Origin: Diploscapter coronatus
Lineage: Eukaryota > Nematoda > Chromadorea > Rhabditida > Rhabditidae
Assembly (NCBI GenBank): GCA_964036155.1
Contig: OZ038423.1
Span: forward strand, 42,361,249-42,425,248
Length of the DNA: 64,000 nucleotides
Reading direction: 5' to 3'
Part shown: positions 47,364-64,000 of the stretch, in pieces
How positions within the stretch are numbered: the stretch's first letter is position 1
How the letters are laid out: the number at the start of each line of letters is the position of its first letter
Made by a program: the position numbers and the translations under genes
Notes under the pieces: model-generated
Told to the model about the DNA's origin: nothing
What the model saw: only the letters and a program-made list of their open reading frames with translations
The model's database searches: none

Positions 47364-47372
47364 CTTTATATA
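47364..47372 (-). promoter_or_regulatory. TATA box of the CYP gene
   Basis: On the minus strand this reads TATATAAAG, 65 bases upstream of the CYP start codon and followed by a short leader. Spacing and sequence fit a core promoter with a short 5' UTR. Confidence 0.5.
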
Positions 47373-47404
47373 ATGGGTTGTCTAAAGTAACCTACCCATC
47401 AATG

Positions 47405-47410
47405 TGATAA
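47405..47410 (+). promoter_or_regulatory. GATA-factor site upstream of the CYP gene
   Basis: TGATAA followed by GG, about 106 bases upstream of the CYP start codon and 33 bases beyond its TATA box. TGATAA is the core of the ELT-2 type intestinal GATA site in nematodes, and many CYP genes are expressed in gut. Single motif, so expression in intestine is only an inference. Confidence 0.35.
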
Positions 47411-47960
47411 GGTCAAATTGCTTTCATGTTTCCTAACAGGCTACAAATAGTATGAAATTTCACTGCACTGCTATCTTTATGTCTATTTTTGTTGACCAAG
47501 AAACGAAAGTGAGTCAACAATATTTCGTACTTTTTGTACTGTCAAGTAGACTCACGTTCTTATCTATTTCACATGGATGTCAAATGAACATCTGATCTCT
47601 AAAATAACCGATTTTTGGGCTAGAAATAGTACATTTTTAAATTAAAAAATGAAATCACGGGAAAATCTACAGTGAAGTTTACAATTACATCTCATCTCTT
47701 TTCCATATGATAATTCGAGCTATACATAATTTTATTATGATGTTTTAGTTATTGAAAGATAAACCCTTTTTAAAATAGTCAAAAATTACTATGTTTCACA
47801 AGATCAAAAGTTAACAGATCCATCTAAGTTTTTAGTATTGTCCATTGTTCTTCTTCTTACATTGATAAGTATTACCCTATATTGCGGAAGACATTATGCA
47901 TAAAGATTTACGCACAATAATTGGTGGTACTACCAATGAGTAGACAAAATAATCCAAGAG
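47411..47960. other. Intergenic region between CYP and srd copy 2
   Basis: AT-rich DNA without coding signal. No copy of the foldback repeat that flanks srd copy 1 is seen here. Confidence 0.4.
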
Positions 47961-49404
47961 ATAAACGCATAAAGGCATTTACTACAGCAAGTGACGTTCA
48001 TCTGTTTTGTTTCACTCACGTGTCTACGTTATACACAAATGCAGAAGAGCGAATCTGCACATAATCTTCACATTTGATAAGTTTTACACATATATTCTTG
48101 ATTTCTGCAATTTATTCTATAGAAGAATTTTTTTTAATTTAAAAAACAACTTTGAAAAATGGCCGAACCAATTATCCTCACTTTAATGCACGTTTGGCAT
48201 TATGCCCAAAATACTCTGGGAATGTTCTTCAATTCTGTATTGGGCAAGATTTAAACTTGTAAATTTTATTGAAATAAAAAATTCAGTTTACCTGTGTATT
48301 TATCACACTCCTAAAGTAATTCGTGGATACTCAACTCTTCTTCTAAATTTTGGAATAACTGATTTCCTAACTTGTGCATCGGATTTCTTCGTGTTTCAGA
48401 GGTATTTGGATAACGCCAGAAATTTCATTAAAACTCTGAAATTTAAGAGTGATTCCCAGTAAAAATGCGTTGCTATTCATATCAAATGGACCTTGCACAT
48501 TACTGGGTCCAGAAGTCTGTTTTGTTGGGTAAAATTTTTTTAGATAAAAAAATTTTAAACATTATTGGTGAGGAAAATATGCAAATATTATATAACCAGA
48601 AACTCAGATGGCACAGTGATATTTCTATTCAGATATACCATTATGCTCCATCTTTATATGCACGCTCAATGGTCTCTTCTCATGTCGTTCGCCTATAGAT
48701 ATTACATTTTAATTCGGACAGCGCCACATCGAAAGACTATCGTTCTAATACTCATAATTATTTACATTCCATCAGCATTTCAGCTGGTAAATTTTATTAA
48801 TATTCGATTTCAAAGTGGTATTTAGATAACGTTTTTACTTGGGAACGAAAATATCGAAGGAGTCACAGCGCATCTTCATGAAATGTACCCCCATTACGAT
48901 CTCACAAATAAAACAGTTACAGGAAGTGTTGACATTACTCATAAGTGGTACGTCATGTATACAATCATATACATGGTAAGCGATGTTTGAAGAGAAAATG
49001 AAATTTTTTATCTCTTTAGACTATTTTAACTACCCCGATTTACATTATGATTTTAATCCTGCGCAAAAAGATAATCGTAAAATTGGGTCAGAATATTGGT
49101 AGCATGTCTAAAGCCACTGAAACGATTCATAGGCAGTTACTTCGGGTAAATATTTTCAAATTATTTTAAAACTAACAAATTCAGGCTCTAACACTCCAAG
49201 CCCTTCTTCCTGCATGCTTCATGGTTGGAGTCCTTTGCTATGCCAGTGGGCAATTGGGTGATTTTCAGTTTTCTTTCGATTTTTTAAACTTATTTTCGTT
49301 TAGGATTTTACACAAGTCCCCCACTAGAATTTCTAGTACTTTTGAGTTTGGGCATCATTCCCATGTCTGCACCACTAATTTCTCTATATTATGTAAAACC
49401 CTAC
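47961..49404 (+). repeat. Duplicated segment, copy 2 (partner at 36877-38331)
   Basis: Near-identical direct repeat of the segment in the K2P intron, about 11.1 kb away. Differences are mostly single bases and short indels (for example the loss of three bases in srd intron 3). Because this copy retains the complete conserved C-terminus and is not nested, it is the likelier parent. Confidence 0.85.
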
Positions 49405-49542
49405 CGAAACAAGCTGATCTTCTTCTATTACAAATATTGCTCGAAAAAGAACAAAGTCATGGATTATCACACGGAAACTGTTAGTTATGTGGATGGAGGA
49501 AGCAACACAGAAAATGCTCCAAAAGTTAACAAGTTAAAATGA
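48159..49542 (+). CDS. SRD-class serpentine chemoreceptor, copy 2 (intact)
   Basis: Candidate odorant or pheromone G-protein-coupled receptor of the srd class. Exons: 48159-48243, 48287-48401, 48460-48528, 48633-48786, 48826-48975, 49020-49145, 49185-49257, 49304-49542; 336 residues, the usual srd length, with every junction in frame. Conserved blocks: TPKVIRGYSTLLLNFGITDF, FISNGPC, HAQWSLLMSFAYRYYILIR, HRQLLRALTLQALLPACFM, SLYYVKPYRNKLI, then a hydrophilic cytosolic tail. As in copy 1, intron 1 begins with GC, and stops follow at once if it is not removed. AATAAA at 49622-49627, 80 bases after the stop. Converges with the MRP gene. Confidence 0.92.
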
Positions 49543-49627
49543 CATCCATTATGGAAAATAATATTCTTTACTGATTCTCTTTTAAATTATTCTAATGCAT
49601 GTTCGATAAATCGAATCGACTAATAAA

Positions 49628-50147
49628 GTTCAAAAATATTTTTGGATGAAATTATGTCTTTTATCTGCAAAACTGCAGCTGCATTCTCTACAGTTCCAAC
49701 ATTGAAAGCGATCATTCCAAGAATTTGTTCATTTCAACATGTCTGATTACCTAGGCGAGTTTATTTCCCCTCAAAATCCTGTCAGACACGTCGAAATGCT
49801 CATATCGAGGGATGCACCAATATTCATGGGACAAACTTTATTCTAGAATCTGCAAAATGATGAAGAATTTATGCGAGGGGAGATAAACAGAAGAGCAAAA
49901 GTCTTTCAGCTCCACTTCTAGTAAATGTTGTTTTAGGAGCAGAGAATAAATGCATTTTTATTTTTCTTCTAACTCCAACTCTAAAATAATACAAATATTT
50001 AAAATTACACATTTTATTTCTTTTCTATCATATCCTGACATATTGAATTAGTGCGCTTATTTGTCTGCTTGAGAAATAATTTGTTTCTCCAGACTGTTTC
50101 CGCTAAATACACGAAAGACCAATGCGAAGTTTATTCCGAGGAAAAAA
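49628..50147. other. Intergenic region between convergent srd copy 2 and MRP gene
   Basis: Contains the 3' ends of both genes. TTTATT at 50013-50018 (AATAAA on the minus strand, about 130 bases after the MRP stop) is a likely polyadenylation signal for the transporter. No gene is seen. Confidence 0.5.
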
Positions 50148-57038
<6,891 letters not shown>

Positions 57039-58441
57039 TTTGCTACAGTCGTTAAATTTGTCAAGAAATGAGCAACATTTATTTCCAAGGTTGTTGTCGG
57101 TACAATCTAAAATTTAGCAAATTCATAAAATGTAAAGCTATGGACTGAACAAATATGACGCGTAAATGAACGGTTAAACATAAACACGATGCCTTGACGA
57201 CAGATTTAAAAATGGCACAACATATACAGCGATGGGAAAACTTGACTGACATAAAATTGAATTTGAGAGAAGGATAGTTCGAGTGTTCCATGCAGTGCAA
57301 ATAATCGCTGTTCATTGATGTTGTTTATCATTCAGTTTGATCATCGTTAATCTAGCAATAGCAAATTACTAACATTCTAGAAGCAAGCATAGGATAACAA
57401 ACAATGAAAATCTTCCTGGCTTATTTCATTTAGAGTTTTACCATTTTCTATGAAACATTTTTCCTCGCTTCGAAATCCATTTTCGACAAATTTCCTCATC
57501 GTTTGATCTTATTCCTAAGTTTTGCTATCTAAACCAGAAACTCTTTATGCAAATGGAAAGGTTATTCCATGACAGGATTAGTCGCGTAAGTGAGGGTGTG
57601 AATCGATAGACTAACCATAAATTGAGTTACAGATTTCAGGTACAAATAATAAAGTGATGTGCAGTGATGAATAGCAAAGACGAGCTCGGAAAGTTCAAAT
57701 TTCGATCATCAAATGGCAAGGCAAACAAAGAAATAGTGGGTGTGAAATGGAGAGAGTGAGTGCAAATGGTTAGTAAAAAGAAGCAAAAATAAACGTAAAA
57801 TCCGCTTATAATGATAAGACCAAGCGGTAATGATTGTCGCAGAAAATTACTGAAATTTGAACTCATTATTCGCCATTCATATTCACGAAATTTTAAAATA
57901 AATGTTCAAAAATAACAAATTTGAACAGATAAAGATAAATGCCGTGTAACTATGTTGCTTGGCAATAGCCTGAAAATCGATTCAAAGGCGAAGAAATATG
58001 AAACCGAAAAAATGTTGAGAAATGCTTTTTGTTAAGGCTTGAAAAGCGAGCTTAAAACACAGCGATGTATGCTCAGACTTTTCCATATCGCCCAATACTT
58101 TCAGAGATTTGTCCAAAATCAAACATTTCTTCTACAATGTGTACGCAAAAAGTCTGGTCCTCTTTTGATTCCATTTTAAAATTTCATCACCAGAATAGTA
58201 TGACTAAAATTTTCGAAAAACTTGAATATTATCTTCTTCTTCTTCTTTACCAATATCTTCTATATAAATAAATAATTTGATTTAATTTTACCATGAATTT
58301 AAATCTTTATATCCTCAATTCTTTTAATTGAAAAACGGCTCAGACTTTCTGCGTACCCTTAGAATGAAAATTTTAGCCATTCGAAAAAAATTCCTGGAAT
58401 ATTGTCTTATTTTCATTATTTACAAAATATATATAAACGAT
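57039..58441. other. Intergenic region upstream of the MRP gene
   Basis: AT-rich; holds the MRP promoter (minus strand) and the 3' end of the next precursor gene. The longest frame (57636-57866, minus) is Phe/Ser/Leu-rich with no splice partner and I do not accept it. No repeat was recognised. Confidence 0.45.
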
Positions 58442-58447
58442 TTTATT
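58442..58447 (-). terminator. Polyadenylation signal of the mucin-like precursor gene
   Basis: Reads AATAAA on the minus strand, about 70 bases after the stop codon at 58515-58517. Position fits a typical nematode 3' UTR. Confidence 0.5.
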
Positions 58448-58514
58448 TGCTTCACATAAATGTATGAATAGAAAGTGAAAATTATACGCAAATTCGGAAG
58501 AATAATAATAGAAA

Positions 58515-61500
58515 TTATGGAATTGGACTAGCTAACGGAGAAATTGGACCTTGCAATCCTGTTCCTTCTATGAGCGAGGCAATGGCAGAACCGCTCTAAA
58601 TTTACTCATATTTTCTTATTTCCGAAGAAAAACATGCCGTTATTTTGCATTCACAATACGTGCCGGCTGTTAAAGCTACTCTTGTTTCAACTCCATTGTC
58701 ATTGCGAATCGCGTCAACTATGCGCTGACCAGCGTTGCAAGTTGCGTATCCGGAAAAAAGGTCCTGTTTAAATAATCAAAAATGTGTGCTTCATCAACCT
58801 GATAGACAAGATCCATCGGAGTTATCACAGACCAGTTCGTTGATGTATTGAGGACTGTAATTGTCGGGGAGTCTTCTCCAGACCCAACACGACGAGCAGA
58901 GTGGCACAAGGCCAAATGAGTCAGTAGCAACACCTTTCTGCGTGCAGGACATTGTGTATCGAGTTCCTATGGTTGAAAACTAGTAGGAAAATCAGATGAT
59001 TCATTTTTACCGATGATATTCGGATCAGCTACTCCATCAGTCAACGTCTGTCTCTTGTGTTTCTTCTTTTTTCGATCCCTCTCTTCACTCTTATCCTTTT
59101 TCTCACTGCTTTTATCCTTCTGCTTCTGCTTCTTCTTTCTATCTTCATCTTTATTTTTCCTCTTATGATCTTCTTTTTCTTCCTTCGATTCGGAGCTTTC
59201 ATGGCTGTCCTTTTTCTTCTTGTCTAAATTTATCAGTTACTCAAAGTATCTAAACAAGGCTATTCGGGATTTTTATCTTCTAATTTGAATTCTAAAAAAT
59301 AGTCACTCCCAACTCACCTTTCTTCTTCTTATCACCGGAACTGAAGCCGTACTTCTTGCAATTCGTATAATTTCCTTGCGCATGCATTGCTATGTCGATG
59401 GCATTTGGCAATAGACCAACCTGCAAATTCAAAATATTTTCTTTCAAAACCAACTTTCACTACTTCTGCCAACTTCTTCCGCATATCCTTCTGACAATCG
59501 ATGCATTCCCTGGTTGTGCAAGCGATTTCATCCTAAATTTTCATCCTGAAATTTGTTCACTTTTATCAGCCAACTTCGATTGTGGTTGGCTGAGCGATAT
59601 TTTGACTCCTCGTTAGGTCAGGAAAGGCGATCATTGCCTCCTCGAGGGTCATGGCTTGGAGTCGAGAGTCGTACGGTAGACATCCAGACAAGATACTTCC
59701 GAGACAAGGGCACTGAAATTGGTGTTGTCATGCGAGAGGATTACAGTGAATGTGTTGTGTTGGATTGCGGCTACTTTCTTTCAGAGTCACATGAGAAATA
59801 TTGATTTCATGAGTTTCTATAAAATCTACCCAGGTACTTGTCGGCGGATTATCGGCTAGTACTGTAGAAGGCTAAAATTTCACGATTCAAAGGTGAAAGA
59901 ATTAACGAGTTCACCAAATTCGTTGATGTATGATGTGCATTTGTAGACGATAATGGCTAAAAATTGATAGTTTCAAGAAAAATATAATCTCTTACTGAAC
60001 TTTCCTGGCTTGGGTCAATATGCAAGCGATGAGCTCTTGTGGAGGTTCCAATTGGTTTCGAAGTGGTGGAAGTCGATGATTCCTACAAATAAACTGAAAA
60101 TCCATATTTCTCTTGCAAATTACTGTTGTGAGGCTCTTCGGAAGATGACGTTGATGAGTATCCGAAGTTGTCGTTTCAGCATTCCGAATTGTTGGTAGAG
60201 CAGGAATCTTAGAGGTTGTAGAGGGTCTAGACGAGTGAATAGACGTATTTGGGAGTTTTGGTACTTCCGTAGATAATTTAGGTACGCTTTCTGTTGGAAC
60301 TTCATCCAAAAGTTCCATGGTCACAATATTGCTCTCTAAAGTTCGAAGAGTCGTACTGGAATCAGGAAATTCTTTGAAGGTTGTCGTTGAAATCTGAGGT
60401 GTTAGCGTTTTTGGTGAATAGTCATTTCTGCTTGTTTCTTCTTGCAATTGCTCTGTGATCGCTGAAGAAATTATCTCTGAAGTCGAGCTTCTTGTGCTAA
60501 ATTCTTGATTTGTATCAGTATTTGGGCTATCTGTATTCTCTACATTCGGTAGCACAGTCTTGTCAGTGGTAACAGTAGTTGAATTGTCAGACTTTGTGCC
60601 ATCAAGAAGTTGTACAACAGTAGTTTGCATTATTCGTTCTTGTGATGATTCAACGTTTTCCGTTGTTGTAACTTCAGTAGTTGCCCTTGATTCATCTATA
60701 TTTGGAACAGTCGAAGCTTGTGTTCTGTCTGTTATCTGATTCGAACTTGATGGCGTTGAGTATTCAGTTAGATGAAATCGCGCTGTTGAGCCGAGGGTCG
60801 TTTGTTGAGATGTAGACTTGGGGATAGGGTTTCGAAGCTCTAGCTCATTAGTGAAAATGTGTCCACTTTCTGTAGTTAAAGGCGAAGAAACTTCGCCGTC
60901 AGTTGGATTTTCAGTGCCTTGACTTGTTACACGAATGCTCTTTTCGTTGAAAGAAGTTTGAACTTGATCGGAAGATGTCGCCACCTCAGAAACGAATTCA
61001 GAAGTGATCTGTTCTTGTTGTAAATTTGTTTGGTAATCAATCTCTGTGGTGTCGATTCCTCTTCCATTATCCGTAAAAACATCAGTCTCTGGATGGTTGT
61101 GAGTTGCTGATTCAGTGCTTTGGAAATTAGAAAAGCCTTCGGTGGTTCCGAAATGTTCGTTTGTAGGTATTGAAATCGCTGGACGATCAGAAGGCGTTAT
61201 ATAATCAATTGATGTTCGTACAGAAAATTCGGTTTGAGATGTTCCTTTATTAAATGACTTCGACGTTTGTTCGGAACTGAATGAAACTTCATCAACTGTA
61301 GTCAATTCTTGGTTTGTATCCGACGAAAGAAGATCATCAAAGTTCGTCGTAGATTCCAAACCGGTAACACGATTCAAACCATCTGACGAATGATTTTCTT
61401 CGACTTCTTTACTCGCACTTTCCGATGACAGATCGATTGCCTTATTTTCACATATTTTTTTTCCGAAGAATCGAAATATTAGCCTACCTGTTCTAAAATT

Positions 61501-62147
61501 GTTTGAGATGTACCAACTGTTGTAGACCCACCCATTGAGCTTGAGGAGTCCTCAAGAATTTCCGAAACTGTCATCTGAAATTGTGAATCTTTTAAATTGG
61601 GCTTAAATTCGTTTACTTGAGCTGTTTTTGATTGATCATTAGCATTAGATGAAGCTTCACTATTCATAGTCGAAGATGGCTCATTTTCTGCTCGAGTTGT
61701 TATCTGAAAACGATGCTAATTTGATAAATCAGCGAATAAAAATAACCGTTCTTACTTCAATGACAATTGATTGCCGAATTTCTGTAGTTGAACTAGCAGG
61801 GTCGGTCGTGGCCGTAGTTTCTGATGTTGTTGCATTGACGGCTCTTTCATTCGAATTTTGTTTATTCATTTTTCCATCGTGCATCTAAACAGTTTGCTAG
61901 AAGTATTGTATCCGAAATTTTACCAGGAAAGGGAATAATTTGTTGGCTAGTACATATTCAAAGGTTTCTTTATAAGCCTGCGATGTTTCATTCGAATCCG
62001 TTTCCTAAAATAATTTCTGAAGTGTGTGTATCGACTATTTTTATGTTGAAAAAAACTTACTTGAATATCTGACGATGATGGCAAAGTAATCGTTGAACTT
62101 GCAAGTGAACAACAGATAAATATTGATAAAGCAGCGGCGAACTGCAT
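58515..62147 (-). CDS. Secreted precursor: mucin-like N-terminus, basic cleavage site, eight-cysteine C-terminal domain
   Basis: Exons, 5' to 3': 62061-62147, 61924-62004, 61756-61884, 61617-61703, 61488-61574, 60124-61440, 59996-60082, 59915-59956, 59830-59871, 59575-59712, 59464-59532, 59318-59420, 59011-59223, 58799-58966, 58638-58750, 58515-58595; 947 residues if the last-but-two intron is removed. Signal peptide MQFAAALSIFICCSLASS. Residues about 30-650 are Ser/Thr-rich with many NxS/T sites, a mucin-like region. A Cys-containing pro-region follows (CTTRECIDCQKDM, NCKKYGF), then a Lys-rich stretch ending HKR814, a proprotein-convertase-like site. The C-terminal part (815-947) has eight cysteines: SSCWVW, PQYINELVCD, SCLSGYATC, TAGTYCECK. 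The spacing and terminal CxC resemble cystine-knot or IL-17 type ligands; that is inference. The intron at 58751-58798 ends in CG instead of AG, and the last intron begins with GC. Confidence 0.75.
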
Positions 62148-62697
62148 AATGTAATCGAGAAAATTACCGACTATTCAATAGTCATTAGTTGGTCAATAAA
62201 TTGTCTATGTTCTAAAATAAGAAATTTAAGAAATTGGAATACTTTTAAATCACTGAAAATTGACGACTCCATCACTCCGCAAAAGGAATTTGAAAAATAT
62301 TGGCTGAAAAATTGAGATCGGAAGGCCGCGAGAGTCGTGTCATTTGCATAAAGCACACACATTCTGTCATTCCAAAGAGAGAAACAAACGCGCCAAAACT
62401 GTCAGTTGTTCCATTTGCATACTGCAGAATTCACTATTTCCGCGGGTCTGGACAGGTCAGAGATAAGGTTGATATCAGTAACGATGAAATTCCACTATCT
62501 TTTAGAAGTGCATATGATGTGTGATGTTGGCAGAATAATTCAGTTGTGCTGTAATGATTACTCAGAAAAAAGAAGATAATTTTCAGCCGAATACGTAATT
62601 ATTGAAATTTTGTTAAATCAGAAGATCATCATCATACAATTCTGTAATTAAATGATACTGTTTTGTGAAATCGTTTATGAAAAAATATTGTAAATAT
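62148..62697. other. Intergenic region between the two cysteine-rich precursor genes
   Basis: Promoter region of the mucin-like precursor (minus strand) and 3' end of the next gene. No coding exon was recognised; short frames overlap only each other. An octamer-like ATGCAAATGAC (minus strand) lies near 62340. Confidence 0.4.
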
Positions 62698-62703
62698 TTT
62701 ATT
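62698..62703 (-). terminator. Polyadenylation signal of the second precursor gene
   Basis: AATAAA on the minus strand, about 85 bases downstream of the stop at 62787-62789. Confidence 0.45.
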
Positions 62704-62786
62704 CTACAATATGAAATCTAGCTGTATATGGATACCAAAATCGAGATAAAGCTTGTATAATTCAGGCAAGAATATGAAAATCGTGA

Positions 62787-64000
62787 TTATGGTGCTGCGC
62801 TTGTCAATGGAGAGATTGTTCCTGCAAGTCCTGTTCCCTCGATAAGTGAAGCGAGTGGAGATCCGATCTGAAATGATTGATTTTCAACTTTAAGAAGAAT
62901 TCGTCTTGCCGTAGTTTTGCATTCACAATAGGTTCCGGCCGTCAAGGCGACTTTAGTCTGCACTCCATTATCATTTCGACTCACTTCTAATGTTCGATGG
63001 CCGACGCTACATGATGCGTACCCTGAATTTTTAGCATTGAAAATTCTAGAATTAAAAAAATGCAACCTGATAGACAAGATCCATCAGCATTGTCACAGAC
63101 CAGTTCGTTGATGTATTGAGGGCTGTAATTGTCGGGCAATTTCCTCCAGACCCAACACGATGAGCACAACGAAACGTATCCCTTTGAATCGGTTGCTATG
63201 CCCTTCTTTGAGCAGGACAATGTGTAACTCGTTCCTGAAATAGTTTCTGGAATTCGTATTCTTTACGTTTTCTAAAGGTTGTTGAAAAAATTAACCCAAA
63301 TTGACAAAAAAGTGGCGATAATGTTGGGGGAATTTTTCGTAGGTCGTTTTAAAATTCATACTTACCTAACGTAGAAGCATCAGTTGCAGCTGTCGCTGTC
63401 TGCGGGACAGGCAACGGAATCTGTCGTTTGTGTCGTTCTCGCCCCTCTTTGTCTTTCTTCTCATCTTTCTCATCTTCATCCTCGTGAGATTCATGACTAT
63501 CGTCTTCTAAATTAGTTATGCTTTTGACTTAAACTAAATAATTATCCCACTACCGCTATTTCCGCTGTTTTCATCAGAGCTAAACCTGTACTTCTTGCAG
63601 TTCGTGAAGTTGTTGCCCTGTGCAGCTACGGCTTGGTCGATAGCTGCTGGCATTAAGCCGACCTAAAATTATTCCCTATGGGACAAAAACTCGTATTTTG
63701 AGTAAGACAATAGATCTTACCTGCTCCAATTTTTGTCTCAAATCCCTCTGACAGTCCTGACATTCTTGCGTTGTGCACGTCGCTTCAGCCTAAATAGATC
63801 TCTGAAATAGTAAATCGAAATTGTGCACTTGATCTTTTTCATCCGATGTTATAATTCGTGCTAGTTTTTCGACGTTTTTCATCAATGTCATTAAAAACCG
63901 ATCACGAGATTTTAAATCTTTTTCGAACCTTCTGTAACGACCAAGGTCTGTACTTTCATTCAGCATAAATTTGCCCGGAAGGTCTAATGCCCTCTCGTCA
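62787..64000 (-). CDS. Secreted eight-cysteine precursor, paralogue (5' end outside window)
   Basis: Exons, 5' to 3': 63829->64000, 63721-63789, 63554-63662, 63366-63506, 63067-63234, 62910-63022, 62787-62867. Exon order, phases and several exact lengths (69, 168, 113, 81) match the 3' half of the neighbouring gene, so the two are tandem duplicates. The first visible exon encodes a charged helical segment (LMTLMKNVEKLARIITSDE) unlike the neighbour. Then come the pro-region CTTQECQDCQRDL and NCKKYRFSS, an acidic linker ending RERHKR, and the C-terminal domain with eight cysteines (SSCWVWRKLPDNY, PQYINELVCD, SCLSGYASC, TYCECK). The RxxKR site suggests release of a mature domain of about 130 residues. 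All acceptors are AG here; the final intron starts with GC (ACG|GCAAGA). IL-17-like or other cystine-knot ligand is my best guess. Confidence 0.8.

Noticed and set aside
57636..57866. 76-codon minus-strand frame with a hydrophobic start
   Set aside because: Could suggest a membrane peptide, but it has no splice partner or recognisable motif and is AT-driven.
61575..61616. Reading straight through this 42-base stretch in the mucin-like gene
   Set aside because: It is in frame and open, but it starts with GTAAAC and ends with TTTCAG, a typical intron here; removing it also yields two 87-base exons like others in the gene. Retention cannot be excluded.

Overview
This window is nuclear DNA of a rhabditid nematode, probably Caenorhabditis or a close relative. 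The evidence is: genes cut into many exons by introns mostly 38-60 bp long with TTTCAG-type acceptors; a Groucho corepressor matching UNC-37; a CRACAAFF-type supplementary nuclear receptor; srd-class chemoreceptors; a TWK two-pore potassium channel; a nematode-style CYP; and an MRP-type ABC transporter. All exon models below were joined by hand from the sequence and checked for continuous reading frame.

Layout. (1) 57-1157: 3' part of a FkbM-like methyltransferase gene (+). (2) 1158-25385: about 24 kb in which I find no convincing protein-coding exon. It contains long purine- or pyrimidine-rich tracts, some promoter-like motifs and a miRNA-like hairpin. (3) 25386-32684: complete unc-37 (+), 15 exons, with a 2.7-kb foldback element in intron 3. 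(4) 33756-39787: K2P (TWK) channel gene (-), 12 exons, both selectivity filters divergent. Its 3.3-kb third intron contains, on the opposite strand, an srd chemoreceptor copy (37076-38374) with a foldback repeat on either side. (5) 40114-42290: sparse DNA with one doubtful small ORF, a near-perfect hairpin and an isolated RGG-like terminal exon. (6) 42463-44680: nuclear hormone receptor (+). (7) 44759-47299: cytochrome P450 (-). (8) 48159-49542: second, intact srd copy (+). (9) 50148-57038: full-length MRP/ABCC transporter (-), 42 exons. (10) 58515-62147 and 62787->64000: two related secreted precursors (-). They share a cysteine-rich pro-region, a basic HKR processing site and an eight-cysteine C-terminal domain resembling cystine-knot or IL-17-type ligands. 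The first also carries a long Ser/Thr-rich mucin-like N-terminal half.

These genes do not form an operon or a single pathway. The CYP and MRP neighbours are both detoxification-type genes, but they are separated by the srd gene and nothing in the sequence couples them.

The observations most worth following are: the two cytokine-like precursors (one with a mucin-like N-terminus and an apparently mutated splice acceptor); an unusually high share of GC-AG introns (8 of roughly 129); the K2P channel with no GFG in its second filter; and the srd copy that sits inside another gene between foldback repeats.
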